Shown one piece after another: positions 43,384 to 52,050 of a stretch of DNA of 52,203 nucleotides (the stretch's first letter is position 1; every line of letters begins with the position of its first letter). The position numbers and the translations under genes were made by a program. The DNA lies in assembly GCA_016926555.1 (NCBI GenBank), contig JAFGOI010000006.1, positions 1 through 52,203 of the forward strand, read 5' to 3'. Under the pieces are notes generated by a model, which saw only the letters and a list, made by a program, of their open reading frames with translations, searched no databases and was not told the DNA's origin. This stretch comes from Patescibacteria group bacterium. Its GTDB lineage: Bacteria; Patescibacteriota; WWE3; UBA101185; UBA10185.

Positions 43384-45630
43384 TTACACAAACTTTTGCC
43401 CACCTAACTTCTTTCTCTTGAGCAATCTCATTCCTCCATATAACGTAGGTACTATGAACGCAAGCCCCATATTTACGTACTTAATCCTGGCAGGTTGATC
43501 CTCACTCTCAAAAAAGAACGTGCCGAAGGGCCGCTCCTTAATTCTTATATCTCCAAGAGATTCCTCCTCCGAAAGCCATGATATTGCATTTGTACCCAAA
43601 AATAGATTTTCCGGACTTGTCTGAATATTTTGGTTAGAAAGGAAATCCGAATCGCCAAAAATAATCATACTTCCGCCATTCTCGGCTTTAAGGGACACTG
43701 CCGCAGTTTTTTCGCCAAGATTGTTAGTGTCAAATTTCTGAGTTGGATCTAATATATAACCTTCAGTCTTAACCCCCGCAAATGGAGTCGTATTCAAAAG
43801 CTTCGTTACGGTATATCCCTTATTCTTAGCCTCTTGCTCCGATATTGATAACGACGACCCCCAGGGAATTAACACACTCTTAATCTTGAACGTAATCGGG
43901 TTTGTTCCGTCAAGTGGGACCGTTTTTATCCAATACGGATAGGGTAGAAAATATGAAAGCCAACCATCCGAAAATCTCACAGTCTCGTTGAATCTCATAT
44001 CGTACATTAGATCTTTATTAATTGTAACCCCGTATTCAGAAACAAGATCACTCAAACTATTAGCGTTCTCACTCACATTCTGCACTTCCATGTTAATCAT
44101 ATAGTTATCTATAAGGAATAAAACCGAGCCCCCGTTGTTAATAAAATCTCTAATTGCCTTCTTTTCACTGTCCGCCATTACTAGGTTCGGGCCTGCAACT
44201 ACCAAGACATCTACATCACCACCTACTTCTACGGGAGTTTTTCCCTCAGATTCCTCCTGATTCGGAGTACTTAATACCAAATTCGAAATATCATACTGCC
44301 TGGATAATTCATCAGCAAGAAACGAATAATCGGTATAAACATCTTTTTCGCCATGCCCCGCTAAAAACTTAACCGTTTTCTTATCCTTTACAGTAAGCTT
44401 CTTTATAAAACTGGTAAGTTGATATTCCAAATCAGCAGTTGACTGGATAAATGGGATTGACTCACTATTACCTGCGTATATAACTGCTAAACCAATATAA
44501 CCGGTTTTTAGCTGGAACTCTTCCTGTCCAATAACATTAAATTGCACCTCGCGCACTCCGTAAGCAGCCGCCTGCTGTTTAAGCGATGAGTCCTCAGAGG
44601 GATTCAAGATCTTTACTACAACATTATCTTTCGAGGCGTTAGAATAATCCCTTAATAAATCTTTTGTTTCGCGCAAAATAGGAGTGTACTGGGCGGGGAG
44701 CTTATCGGAAACATAGAAATTTATCGTAACAATATCATCTAGCTCGTTCAAAATCCTCTTCGTAGAGTCAGATAATGTATAAATTCTGCTTTGAGTAAGG
44801 TCTAGTCTTCCCGATATCCTATTCCCAATGATATTAGTCAACACTGTAATGCCGACTAACAGCGTCACCCCAACTTGAAAAGTTCTATACATCGACCTTC
44901 TATTCCCGAAACGCCTCTTTAGCATTTGCAGATATGCCAGACCCAAAAACACAAAAATAAAAGATAAAAAATACCAAAGATCTCTCACATCCAGAACCCC
45001 CCGTGATACCGAGTTCATATGGGAAGCAAGAGATAGTCTCTCAGAAACCAAAGCCGCCCACGTGGGTAACGACATCGTAAAAATCTCTGTACCCGAAATA
45101 ATAAGTATAAATCCCGCCGCAACTGATACAAGCAATGCAGCAATCTGAGAACCAACCAAACCCGACACAAATATCCCCAGGGCTATAAATGCCGCCCCAA
45201 AGAGTAAACTGCCAAGAAATTGCCCCGCAAAAACCCCCCAGTCGAAACTGCCATATTTACTAAAGGAAAAAGCTATAGGTATAACAAACAATAGAACCAA
45301 AAACAAAAAACACACTGCGCCCAAAAACTTACCAACAATAAAGTCCAACTCACTTATCGGCTGAGTGAGTATCCACTCCAACGTCCCATCATCCTTTTCC
45401 TTTGCTATGGAGGACATTGTTATAGCTGGAACCAACATAAGCATCATCCAGGGAAATATGCTGTACAAACTTCTTAATGAAGATTCACCAATCAGGAAGG
45501 CATTCTTAAAAAACAGGAATTCCCAAAGCAAGAGAAACACGACAGCTACAATATAAGATGAGGGGCTGATTAAATATGATTGAATCTCTTTTTTAGTTAT
45601 TTTGAGTATATTTCTTATTTTCATTCTCAT
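43384..45630 (-). CDS. Fused ABC-2 permease / GldG-like protein
   Basis: Residues 1-240 are an ABC-2 permease of the GldF type with six helices (LISPSSYIVAVVFLLLWEFL, MMLMLVPAITMSSIAKEKDD, GTLEWILTQPISELDFIVGK). A further helix and the GldG-like domain follow: LDLTQSRIYTLSDSTKRILN, then VDVLVVAGPNLVMADSEKKA, FINNGGSVLFLIDNYMIN and a C-terminal helix (YVNMGLAFIVPTLYGGMRLL). In Bacteroidetes GldF and GldG are separate proteins. Here they are one chain of 748 residues. It overlaps the ATPase gene by 4 nt. The cargo is unknown. Confidence 0.88.
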   Translation of the reverse strand: MRMKIRNILKITKKEIQSYLISPSSYIVAVVFLLLWEFLFFKNAFLIGESSLRSLYSIFPWMMLMLVPAITMSSIAKEKDDGTLEWILTQPISELDFIVGKFLGAVCFLFLVLLFVIPIAFSFSKYGSFDWGVFAGQFLGSLLFGAAFIALGIFVSGLVGSQIAALLVSVAAGFILIISGTEIFTMSLPTWAALVSERLSLASHMNSVSRGVLDVRDLWYFLSFIFVFLGLAYLQMLKRRFGNRRSMYRTFQVGVTLLVGITVLTNIIGNRISGRLDLTQSRIYTLSDSTKRILNELDDIVTINFYVSDKLPAQYTPILRETKDLLRDYSNASKDNVVVKILNPSEDSSLKQQAAAYGVREVQFNVIGQEEFQLKTGYIGLAVIYAGNSESIPFIQSTADLEYQLTSFIKKLTVKDKKTVKFLAGHGEKDVYTDYSFLADELSRQYDISNLVLSTPNQEESEGKTPVEVGGDVDVLVVAGPNLVMADSEKKAIRDFINNGGSVLFLIDNYMINMEVQNVSENANSLSDLVSEYGVTINKDLMYDMRFNETVRFSDGWLSYFLPYPYWIKTVPLDGTNPITFKIKSVLIPWGSSLSISEQEAKNKGYTVTKLLNTTPFAGVKTEGYILDPTQKFDTNNLGEKTAAVSLKAENGGSMIIFGDSDFLSNQNIQTSPENLFLGTNAISWLSEEESLGDIRIKERPFGTFFFESEDQPARIKYVNMGLAFIVPTLYGGMRLLKRKKLGGQKFV

Positions 45631-46547
45631 GATGTAAGCTCCTTAAACACATCCTCAAGGTGCTGCTTCACTTCATTTAGCGACCAAATTACCCAGCCGT
45701 TTTTTGCGGCTAATTTACTAATATCTGGTTGAATTACATCTTTAGTTTCCAGCACCATCCGAACGTCATATTTGGACCCTTCAATCTTATCTATTGATAT
45801 TTCTTTTACCTTCTTAAGATCCTTTAATATCTTGCTGATACCTTTTCCCTCCACAACTAAGTGAACCGTTTTCTCATTTTTCGCCCCACGGGAAAGTTCA
45901 TCTGTACTGCCATCGGCAACCTTCTGCCCTTCGTTTATAACAATTGCTCTGGTACATAGAGCCTCCACCTCCTGCATAACATGCGTACTTATTAAAATTG
46001 TGTGCTCCTTTGCCAGCTTCTTAATCAGATCTCGTATCTCTCTTCTTTGATTTGGGTCCAAACCTTCCGTGGGCTCATCCATAATCAGTATTTTCGGATT
46101 GTTCAGTAATGCGACGGCGATCCCTAATCTCTGTTTATAGCCTTTCGATAATTCCCCAACGGGCCTGTAATATACGTCCTTGATACCTACAGCATCAACC
46201 ACAAACTTGACAGCCGATCTTCTTTCTTCCTCCGGGATCTTTTTCAAATCCGCAGCAAGGTCCAAAACCTCACTTGCCAACATATCTTTATACAGAGGAT
46301 TGTTCTCAGGAAGGTATCCCATACTTTCTTGTGCTTTAACCGGATTAGATAAAACTGAAATACCATCAATTAACACCTCACCTTCATCTGGATATAAAAA
46401 GCCGCTCATTACTCTCATCGTTGTAGTTTTACCTGCTCCATTTGGGCCCAGCAATCCAACAATCTCGCCCTGTGAAACTTCAAAAGAGAGGTCGTTCAAG
46501 GCTTGTACTGTTCCAAATGTCTTTGATATATTCTTAACCGAGAGCAC
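45627..46547 (-). CDS. ABC transporter ATPase, GldA type
   Basis: The ATPase has Walker A GPNGAGKTT, a Q-loop in MGYLPENNPLYKDM, signature ELSKGYKQRLGIAVALL, Walker B ILIMDEPTEGLDPNQ and switch His in LISTHVMQEVE. It has a C-terminal regulatory extension of about 80 residues, as in GldA/CcmA-like members. It drives the fused permease encoded next. The frame opens at TTG 46556, but GTG 46547 lies 7 nt after the -10 of a good promoter, so I start there. Confidence 0.93.
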   Translation of the reverse strand: MLSVKNISKTFGTVQALNDLSFEVSQGEIVGLLGPNGAGKTTTMRVMSGFLYPDEGEVLIDGISVLSNPVKAQESMGYLPENNPLYKDMLASEVLDLAADLKKIPEEERRSAVKFVVDAVGIKDVYYRPVGELSKGYKQRLGIAVALLNNPKILIMDEPTEGLDPNQRREIRDLIKKLAKEHTILISTHVMQEVEALCTRAIVINEGQKVADGSTDELSRGAKNEKTVHLVVEGKGISKILKDLKKVKEISIDKIEGSKYDVRMVLETKDVIQPDISKLAAKNGWVIWSLNEVKQHLEDVFKELTS

Positions 46548-46554
46548 GTTTAAC

Positions 46555-46583
46555 AATATAGTAAATGTCTTCGATTTTGTAAA
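46555..46583 (-). promoter_or_regulatory. Promoter of the Gld-type ABC operon
   Basis: On the minus strand TTTACA (46578-46583), exactly 17 nt, then TATATT (46555-46560). The -10 ends 7 nt before GTG 46547. This is one of the clearest full promoters that supports a leaderless start. Confidence 0.6.
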
Positions 46584-46639
46584 CTCTGTATTTGAATGGC
46601 ATAATCTAATGACAAATATCGTAAATCATTTGCGCTATC

Positions 46640-46648
46640 TGATATAAT
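46640..46648 (+). promoter_or_regulatory. Extended -10 promoter of uppS
   Basis: TGATATAAT is an exact extended -10. It ends 11 nt before the uppS ATG at 46660, leaving a leader of about four bases. Confidence 0.55.
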
Positions 46649-46659
46649 TCTGCTGTTAT

Positions 46660-47463
46660 ATGCCAAATAAACAAGAAACTACCGATCTGAAGATCCCAAA
46701 CCATATCGCAATAATTCCCGATGGAAACAGGAGATGGGCAAAAAGCAAAGGTCTTCCAACTTTAATGGGACATAGAACAGGTTTTGAAGCAGCCAACAAG
46801 GATATTGAATACGCGAGAGACATCGGCGTTCATACAATGACTCTATGGGGATTTTCTACAGAGAACTGGAATAGAACTGAAGAAGAAGTTAAGTATCTCA
46901 TGAATCTCTTTGAAGAAATGATCGAAAAAAATCTTAAAAAGGCCATAAAACAAGAAGCAAGAATTATCCACCTCGGAAGAAAAGACCGAATACCAGAAGC
47001 TCTAAGAAAAAAGATTGAAAACGCAGAAGAAAAAACCCTAAATTTTACAAAACACACGCTAAATATGGCCATAGATTATGGGGGCCACGACGAAATCACA
47101 AGAGCCACACAAAAAATTCTAAGGGATTTTAAAGATGGAAAAATTACTTCGGACGATCTATACAAAGAAGATGGAAAATACGCCGGAAAATATCCCTACT
47201 TAATCTTCAAAAACTACCTGGACACAAAAGACCAGCCATACCCCTATCCGGATTTGCTAATAAGAACAAGCGGGGAACAAAGATTCAGCGGATTCTTGTC
47301 CTGGCAGATGGCCTACAGCGAAATATACTTCGCTAAGGTTCACATGCCCGATTTTGGTCCAAAGGAATTTAAAAAAGCTATAGAAGATTATTCAAGAAGG
47401 GATAGGAGATTTGGTGGCAATTCAAAGTTGAGTACCGGAGATTATACTAAACAAGCTAATTAA
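46660..47463 (+). CDS. uppS: Isoprenyl transferase (undecaprenyl diphosphate synthase)
   Basis: This cis-prenyltransferase makes the undecaprenyl carrier for cell-wall synthesis. The diphosphate-binding motif IIPDGNRRWAK has catalytic Asp21. Further motifs are GHRTGFEA, TLWGFSTENWNR, and the C-terminal LLIRTSGEQRFSGFLSWQMA and YSEIYF. The 267-residue length is normal. The gene is monocistronic, and its 3' end overlaps a small antisense-strand reading frame by 8 bp. Confidence 0.95.
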   Translation: MPNKQETTDLKIPNHIAIIPDGNRRWAKSKGLPTLMGHRTGFEAANKDIEYARDIGVHTMTLWGFSTENWNRTEEEVKYLMNLFEEMIEKNLKKAIKQEARIIHLGRKDRIPEALRKKIENAEEKTLNFTKHTLNMAIDYGGHDEITRATQKILRDFKDGKITSDDLYKEDGKYAGKYPYLIFKNYLDTKDQPYPYPDLLIRTSGEQRFSGFLSWQMAYSEIYFAKVHMPDFGPKEFKKAIEDYSRRDRRFGGNSKLSTGDYTKQAN

Positions 47464-47539
47464 TTCGTTTCTGTTTCCTTATATTCTTTTTTCTGGTCTT
47501 ACGCCACTGCGCATCTTTTTTCTTTTTTCTAACACTCAT
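47456..47539 (-). CDS. Possible 27-residue basic peptide
   Basis: A minus-strand frame encodes MSVRKKKKDAQWRKTRKKNI and then RKQKRIN. More than half of the residues are Lys or Arg, as in tiny ribosome-bound or RNA-binding proteins. It starts 34 nt after the stop of the coiled-coil gene and could share its transcript. No ribosome site is visible, so it may be a chance reading of purine-rich sequence. Confidence 0.3.
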   Translation of the reverse strand: MSVRKKKKDAQWRKTRKKNIRKQKRIN

Positions 47540-47572
47540 AACTAAGATATTTTGCCATAAAAACAGCAAAAA

Positions 47573-47935
47573 TCAAGCGTTAACGACTTTTGCGGAGAAT
47601 ATTACACGCTTTTCGTTGCCCTCTCCATCCGTAAATTTCAACTGACCTGTTTCTTTGTAATAATCAGCTAATTCTTGAGCTAGCATTTCTTTATGATCTT
47701 TGATTTCATCCCGCAATTCCCTCACCTTCATATCCATACTTCTCATAGTAGGTCTGGCTACAACCCTTTCTTTTGCCAGTTTGAAATCCGATCTTTGCTT
47801 CCTCGCTTTTTCCTGTTCCACTTGATATTCAGGATCGCTCTCAAGAGATTCCGTATACTGAGTGCGCAACTTGTGCATTTCATCCTGCAAATCCGAAATT
47901 ATTTTTAATCTATTGTTAATCGTGTCTTGACTCAT
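47573..47935 (-). CDS. Small coiled-coil protein
   Basis: The 120-residue protein starts SQDTINNRLKIISDLQDEMH and is helical for about 90 residues, then ends in a beta-like tail (GQLKFTDGEGNEKRVIFSAK). I do not recognise it. The frame is open to 47956, but ATG 47935 lies 7 nt after an extended -10 TGTTACACT, so I start there. It sits between uppS and truB. Confidence 0.6.
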   Translation of the reverse strand: MSQDTINNRLKIISDLQDEMHKLRTQYTESLESDPEYQVEQEKARKQRSDFKLAKERVVARPTMRSMDMKVRELRDEIKDHKEMLAQELADYYKETGQLKFTDGEGNEKRVIFSAKVVNA

Positions 47936-47985
47936 ACTGGTTAGTGTAACATACACTAAAAATATACTTTTTTTTCTATCCGGCG

Positions 47986-48828
47986 CTACACCTTTACTCT
48001 AAACCTCTTTGAAACAAACTCTTTTTTATCAAAACTTCCGCCAAACAATTTCCCCAAACTTTTGCAGTCTTTTTTTGTATACGGACCGTTCATAACTCTC
48101 CTTAGTGATGTAACAAAACCCTCCGCATTCAAATCCCGGCAAATATCTTGAGACAGCGACCTGACATAAATACCTCTTGATGTTTCTGCATAAAAAGTGC
48201 CTAAAGCGGCAACTACATTAGGATCAATCCCCGCAACCGCTTTCTCCCATTGGCCTATTATTTTTTCCTGTCTAAAATGGCCTACTATACTGTAAAGATT
48301 GGGAAGTATTTGTTCTTCGATTATTTTTTTAAATAAGACTTTATTAAGCTTTTTCAACTCCAGTTTGTATATTTCACCCTTTTTCTCCGGCAAGTCTGGT
48401 GTATCTATATTAAGATGGGCCCACTCGAATAACCTTTTTCCCCCATGTCGTATTGCTGAATATAAAGGAACTGTCTGTGTATACTTTCCGACCAACTTTT
48501 TACATACGCTTTTTATTTCCGCCCTATCGATTTCTTTATTTAGAGAACCAATGTTACGAAGTCCTCCAGTAACAAACCCCATGGCATCGTATGAGTCAGT
48601 TGAAATTCCAAAAGTTATCCCAAACTCATATCCCTTTATATAATCAGAATACTTATCCTTTTTAAACCTCTCATCTCCGGTAAGTACAACAATAACGCCT
48701 TCAGCTAATGGATCTAATGTACCCGTATGAGTCGCTTTGGTATTTAGAAGCCCCCCAATGTTTCGCGATATTTGATGTGTCGAAAAACCGATAGGCTGCC
48801 AAATTGGAATTATCTGAGAATTAACCAT
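47986..48828 (-). CDS. truB: tRNA pseudouridine-55 synthase TruB
   Basis: TruB converts U55 in the T-loop of most tRNAs to pseudouridine. The catalytic Asp39 is in THTGTLDPLAEGVIVVLTGD. Other family motifs are YEFGITFGISTDSYDAMG, TQTVPLYSAIRHGGKRLFEW and SRGIYVRSLSQDI. The N-terminus (IIPIWQPIGFSTHQIS) replaces the more usual KPxGxTS with QPIGFST. The C-terminal domain is short. A -10 TATATA lies 8 nt before the ATG. It is divergent from the rRNA methyltransferase-like gene. Confidence 0.92.
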   Translation of the reverse strand: MVNSQIIPIWQPIGFSTHQISRNIGGLLNTKATHTGTLDPLAEGVIVVLTGDERFKKDKYSDYIKGYEFGITFGISTDSYDAMGFVTGGLRNIGSLNKEIDRAEIKSVCKKLVGKYTQTVPLYSAIRHGGKRLFEWAHLNIDTPDLPEKKGEIYKLELKKLNKVLFKKIIEEQILPNLYSIVGHFRQEKIIGQWEKAVAGIDPNVVAALGTFYAETSRGIYVRSLSQDICRDLNAEGFVTSLRRVMNGPYTKKDCKSLGKLFGGSFDKKEFVSKRFRVKV

Positions 48829-48896
48829 ACAACTGGTATATAAACAAATACACTGCTGTATTTCAAGTAGTGCGAAAATCTCGTTTGCAAATGTAC

Positions 48897-48902
48897 TAAA
48901 AT
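48897..48902 (+). promoter_or_regulatory. -10 box of the A1408 methyltransferase-like gene
   Basis: TAAAAT ends 6 nt before ATG 48909. An in-frame TAA overlaps it at 48897-48899, so translation cannot begin farther upstream. Confidence 0.45.
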
Positions 48903-48908
48903 AGGAAC

Positions 48909-49490
48909 ATGCTCAATTTCGGACATGTAATAATTGACTTAGGAACAGGAGACGGAAGATTTGTCTATAAACACGCTCTCAAAAACCCACAGAATTTATA
49001 CATTGGTATTGATCCCAGTGAGAAACAACTTCAAACTTACAAAAAGAAGATAAACAGAAAAAAACTAAAAAACGCGCTTTTTTTTGCAGGATCACTAGAA
49101 GTACTTCCAAAAGATTTCAACTACATTGCAAACGAATTACACATCGTTCTCCCCTGGGGAAGTTTGCTCATGTACATAGTAAAACCCGAGAAAGAAATGA
49201 TTGAGAAACTTTCTGGCCTCATAAAACTGGGGGGTACCCTTGTAGTAGTACTAGGATATTCAGATAAATTTGAACCTAAAGAGGTCGCGCGGTTGGAAAT
49301 TCCTGAAATAGATGAGACTTTAATAGATAATACTATATCCCTAAAGTTCGAAGAATTCGGTCGTCTTGAATTAAAACAAAGATCAACCCTAAAACTAAAC
49401 GAACTAAAGGAAATTGAAAGCACATGGAGCAAAAAACTCAGCTTCGGAAAAAACCGCCCCATTTATAAACTGGTATTTGTTAAACACTAA
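48909..49490 (+). CDS. 16S rRNA (adenine-1408-N1) methyltransferase-like protein, KamB/NpmA type
   Basis: The 193-residue protein has the class I SAM motif VIIDLGTGDGRFVYK and YIGIDPSEKQL. It then matches the KamB/NpmA aminoglycoside-resistance methylases in the parts known to matter: ELHIVLPWGSLLMYIVKPEK with Trp83, and ESTWSKKLSFGKNRPIYKL with Trp173. In NpmA the two matching Trp residues hold the flipped A1408. The roughly 20-residue N-terminal beta-hairpin of KamB/NpmA is missing; an in-frame stop just upstream excludes a longer start. It may methylate A1408, or a related rRNA position as a housekeeping step. Confidence 0.75.
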   Translation: MLNFGHVIIDLGTGDGRFVYKHALKNPQNLYIGIDPSEKQLQTYKKKINRKKLKNALFFAGSLEVLPKDFNYIANELHIVLPWGSLLMYIVKPEKEMIEKLSGLIKLGGTLVVVLGYSDKFEPKEVARLEIPEIDETLIDNTISLKFEEFGRLELKQRSTLKLNELKEIESTWSKKLSFGKNRPIYKLVFVKH

Positions 49491-49514
49491 ATCACTTTGG
49501 TAAACTTTACTTAG

Positions 49515-50873
49515 ATGTTAAACAAAGAATCCAAACAGACAAAGGGAATCGCAGTAGGCTTGATGGTTGTGGGCATTCTTGTCTTGATGATTATGGCAAT
49601 CTTAGTTTCGAATGTTGTATCTGAGAATCTCAAAATCCCTTGGTTATCCCTATTTACGCCTGATGAAGATCTGTCCACAATAAAAGATGAGGTAGAGGAA
49701 GTAAAAAGGATCCCATTTAAAGGCGATAAAATCGAACCTAAGTTAATAAACACCGAAAACGACTTTGGATTTAAATTATTCAAAAGTTTATTAAATAAAA
49801 ACAACAAGCAAAACGTAGTTATATCCCCAACAAGCATAAAGCTGGCTTTTTCGATGGCCTTAAACGGCGCGGAAGGAAACACAAAAAATGAAATGGTGGA
49901 AGTTTTGGAATACGCAGGTTTGAGTATAGATGAAATAAATAACAACAACAGCAACCTCATGAATTTACTTCAGGCAACAGACAAAGATATAGAGCTTCAT
50001 ATAGCCAACTCAATCTGGACAAAGAGGGGATATAACTTCAAACATGACTTTCTAAATACTAATCAAACATATTATTCTGCGGAAGTTACCTCGTTGGATT
50101 TCGCCTCGCCAGAAGCTATTTCCCAAATTAACGGATGGGTAAGTAAAAACACAAAAGGTAAAATACCAACTATTATTAACAATATTCCTCAAGAAATGAT
50201 TATGTATTTGATAAACGCGGTTTATTTTAAAGGCCCATGGACTATAGAGTTTGACGAGAACCTGACAGAAAAAGATATTTTCTACGCACAAAATGAAGAC
50301 GTGAACGTTTATATGATGAGGTTGAAAGACGATTTCAAATACAATTCTTCGGAAGAATACCAAGTAATAGAACTGCCATACGGAAAAAACGAGACTTTCT
50401 CGATGCAAATACTTCTTCCGAGGGAGGATACAGACATATATGAATTCATTGAAGACTTAGACGGGAAAAAGCTGGAAATTATTTTCTCAGACATGACGGA
50501 AATGGAGGGCACTATTGAAATGCCAAAGTATACAACAGAGTACGAAACAAGTCTCAATCAAGTGCTCATGTCCCTGGGAATGAAAGATGCGTTTAATACT
50601 GGTACAGCTGATTTTTCTAAAATGATAGATGCAGGACCGGAAAACGTGTATATAAGTCAGACAAAACACAAAACTTACCTTGAAGTAAACGAAAAAGGCA
50701 CAGAAGCCGCCGCAGTCACATCTATAGGTGTTGGAATAACCTCGGTAAACCCTGTTGAAAAATCATTTTATATGAAGGTTGACCGTCCTTTCTTGGTTAC
50801 TATCAAAGAAAATAAAACTAATACGATCCTGTTCTTGGGTTTGATAACTGATCCGACTTTGCAGGTAGATTGA
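49515..50873 (+). CDS. Membrane-anchored serpin
   Basis: The 452-residue protein has an N-terminal anchor (GIAVGLMVVGILVLMIMAIL) and, after a linker, a complete serpin fold. Family motifs include NVVISPTSIKLAFSMALNGA, LINAVYFKGPWTIEF, and the end VDRPFLVTIKENKTNTILFLG. The reactive-loop hinge is EKGTEAAAVTSIGVG, with small residues as in inhibitory serpins. Counting from the hinge puts the scissile bond near Thr-Ser in GITSVNP. It would sit on the cell surface and trap serine or cysteine proteases. TGGTAAACT ends 8 nt before the ATG, a leaderless start. Confidence 0.95.
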   Translation: MLNKESKQTKGIAVGLMVVGILVLMIMAILVSNVVSENLKIPWLSLFTPDEDLSTIKDEVEEVKRIPFKGDKIEPKLINTENDFGFKLFKSLLNKNNKQNVVISPTSIKLAFSMALNGAEGNTKNEMVEVLEYAGLSIDEINNNNSNLMNLLQATDKDIELHIANSIWTKRGYNFKHDFLNTNQTYYSAEVTSLDFASPEAISQINGWVSKNTKGKIPTIINNIPQEMIMYLINAVYFKGPWTIEFDENLTEKDIFYAQNEDVNVYMMRLKDDFKYNSSEEYQVIELPYGKNETFSMQILLPREDTDIYEFIEDLDGKKLEIIFSDMTEMEGTIEMPKYTTEYETSLNQVLMSLGMKDAFNTGTADFSKMIDAGPENVYISQTKHKTYLEVNEKGTEAAAVTSIGVGITSVNPVEKSFYMKVDRPFLVTIKENKTNTILFLGLITDPTLQVD

Positions 50874-50960
50874 AAGTGTAAAGATAACGATCGCTTTATA
50901 AAAACATCGTCTGTGGTGAGCCTTTAAGTTATGTAGTACCCTGTGTTAACATTTTTTTGT

Positions 50961-51905
50961 ATGTACGAAAAATTTCCCGGACACGAACCGATATTCGATG
51001 AAACGTTAACCAGTGCTCAAAATGATTCTCCTGAAACGGGCTTACCGGATAAGGAGCAAATTGTCTCAATCGCTGGTCCAGAAACTTCAGGAAACAGACC
51101 GGCTATTTATTCTGAAACCTCCTCTATACCAGCAGAAGAACTGGAAAGAAGAGAACATATGAGACTCCTGTTGCCAGATGCTGGGTTACTAAGTCACCCC
51201 CAGGAACACGCCGACGAAATAAATAGCGCATTTAGAGAAATGGAAGCACTGTGTGATGGAACAGCAGAATCATGTGCATCCTATGCAACAGTGATGATCC
51301 AATGGGCAGCACGTGGTGGCAATGTCTTTCTTACAACAAGCGGCGGACAAGAATCAGAGTTGCTGGCACACATAGCTAGACAAGCAATTCCACCTCCAAA
51401 CGACATTCATGTAGTATTTGTAGATACTACATTATTACCTGAAGCCACACAGAATCATGTTAATTATCTCCAAAGCAAGTATGGCCTCACGATGCATGTA
51501 ATGAAGCCGGACCCAGAAAAAGTTGTAGCAGCATTTACAGCATATCCCCGATGGAACGAGGATCCAACCTCCGAGGGATATCAAGTAGTCACAGCAGCAC
51601 TAAAGCAGGAACCAATGGAACGAGGTTTAGCAGAACTGGAAAGAGCACTGAACGTGGAACAAGGCGCAAGGATGGTTTGGTTACGAAATCAAAGAAGAGA
51701 CCAAAACGAACATAGAGCAGGAATGCCCTCAATAGAAGTTGGAAAAATGGTTGTGAGATTAAATCCAACACTCCCCTTTTCAAATCAAATGGTCAAGGAG
51801 TACCTTGAAACACATGGACTCAGAGCTAACCTAGAACACATAGATGTTACAAAACCCGGTTCTGGGGAATGTCGCTTAAGATACGCGGGAATGGAAAGAG
51901 AGTGA
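50961..51905 (+). CDS. CysH-like (PAPS reductase family) protein lacking the catalytic cysteine
   Basis: After an unmatched N-terminal part of about 100 residues, the protein looks like the adenine-nucleotide alpha hydrolase fold of PAPS/APS reductases: a PP-loop-like TTSGGQESELLAHIA (near residues 125-139), VVFVDTTLLPEATQNHVNYL and QSKYGL. The C-terminal half continues with VWLRNQRRDQNEHRAGMPSI, VVRLNPTLPFSNQMVKEYLE and THGL. It ends GMERE-stop exactly where CysH has RECGLH, so the catalytic Cys is absent. A redox reductase role is therefore unlikely; nucleotide binding may remain. An extended -10 TGTTAACAT ends 8 nt before ATG 50961, preferred over GTG 50943. Confidence 0.65.
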   Translation: MYEKFPGHEPIFDETLTSAQNDSPETGLPDKEQIVSIAGPETSGNRPAIYSETSSIPAEELERREHMRLLLPDAGLLSHPQEHADEINSAFREMEALCDGTAESCASYATVMIQWAARGGNVFLTTSGGQESELLAHIARQAIPPPNDIHVVFVDTTLLPEATQNHVNYLQSKYGLTMHVMKPDPEKVVAAFTAYPRWNEDPTSEGYQVVTAALKQEPMERGLAELERALNVEQGARMVWLRNQRRDQNEHRAGMPSIEVGKMVVRLNPTLPFSNQMVKEYLETHGLRANLEHIDVTKPGSGECRLRYAGMERE

Positions 51906-52012
51906 GTTTACAAAACAAATAAAGCACAACCGAACGTTTTATAGGTCTCTGCCGAAAATTTCATACTATCTTGGTAACCTCCATTTATAAGAACACTTAT
52001 TTTCTTGCCAAG

Positions 52013-52021
52013 TGGTAAAAT
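52013..52021 (+). promoter_or_regulatory. Extended -10 promoter of tRNA-Pro
   Basis: TGGTAAAAT, identical to the element in front of tRNA-Gln on the other strand, lies 29 nt before the first tRNA base. Transcription would start near 52028. Confidence 0.5.
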
Positions 52022-52050
52022 AGCTGCTGTAAACATCGTTTTAGTTGCAG

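Noticed and set aside
51900-51945. TGA at the CysH cysteine position read as selenocysteine
   Set aside because: Read-through gives VYKTNKAQPNVL and not GLH, and no hairpin of SECIS type is visible after the codon.
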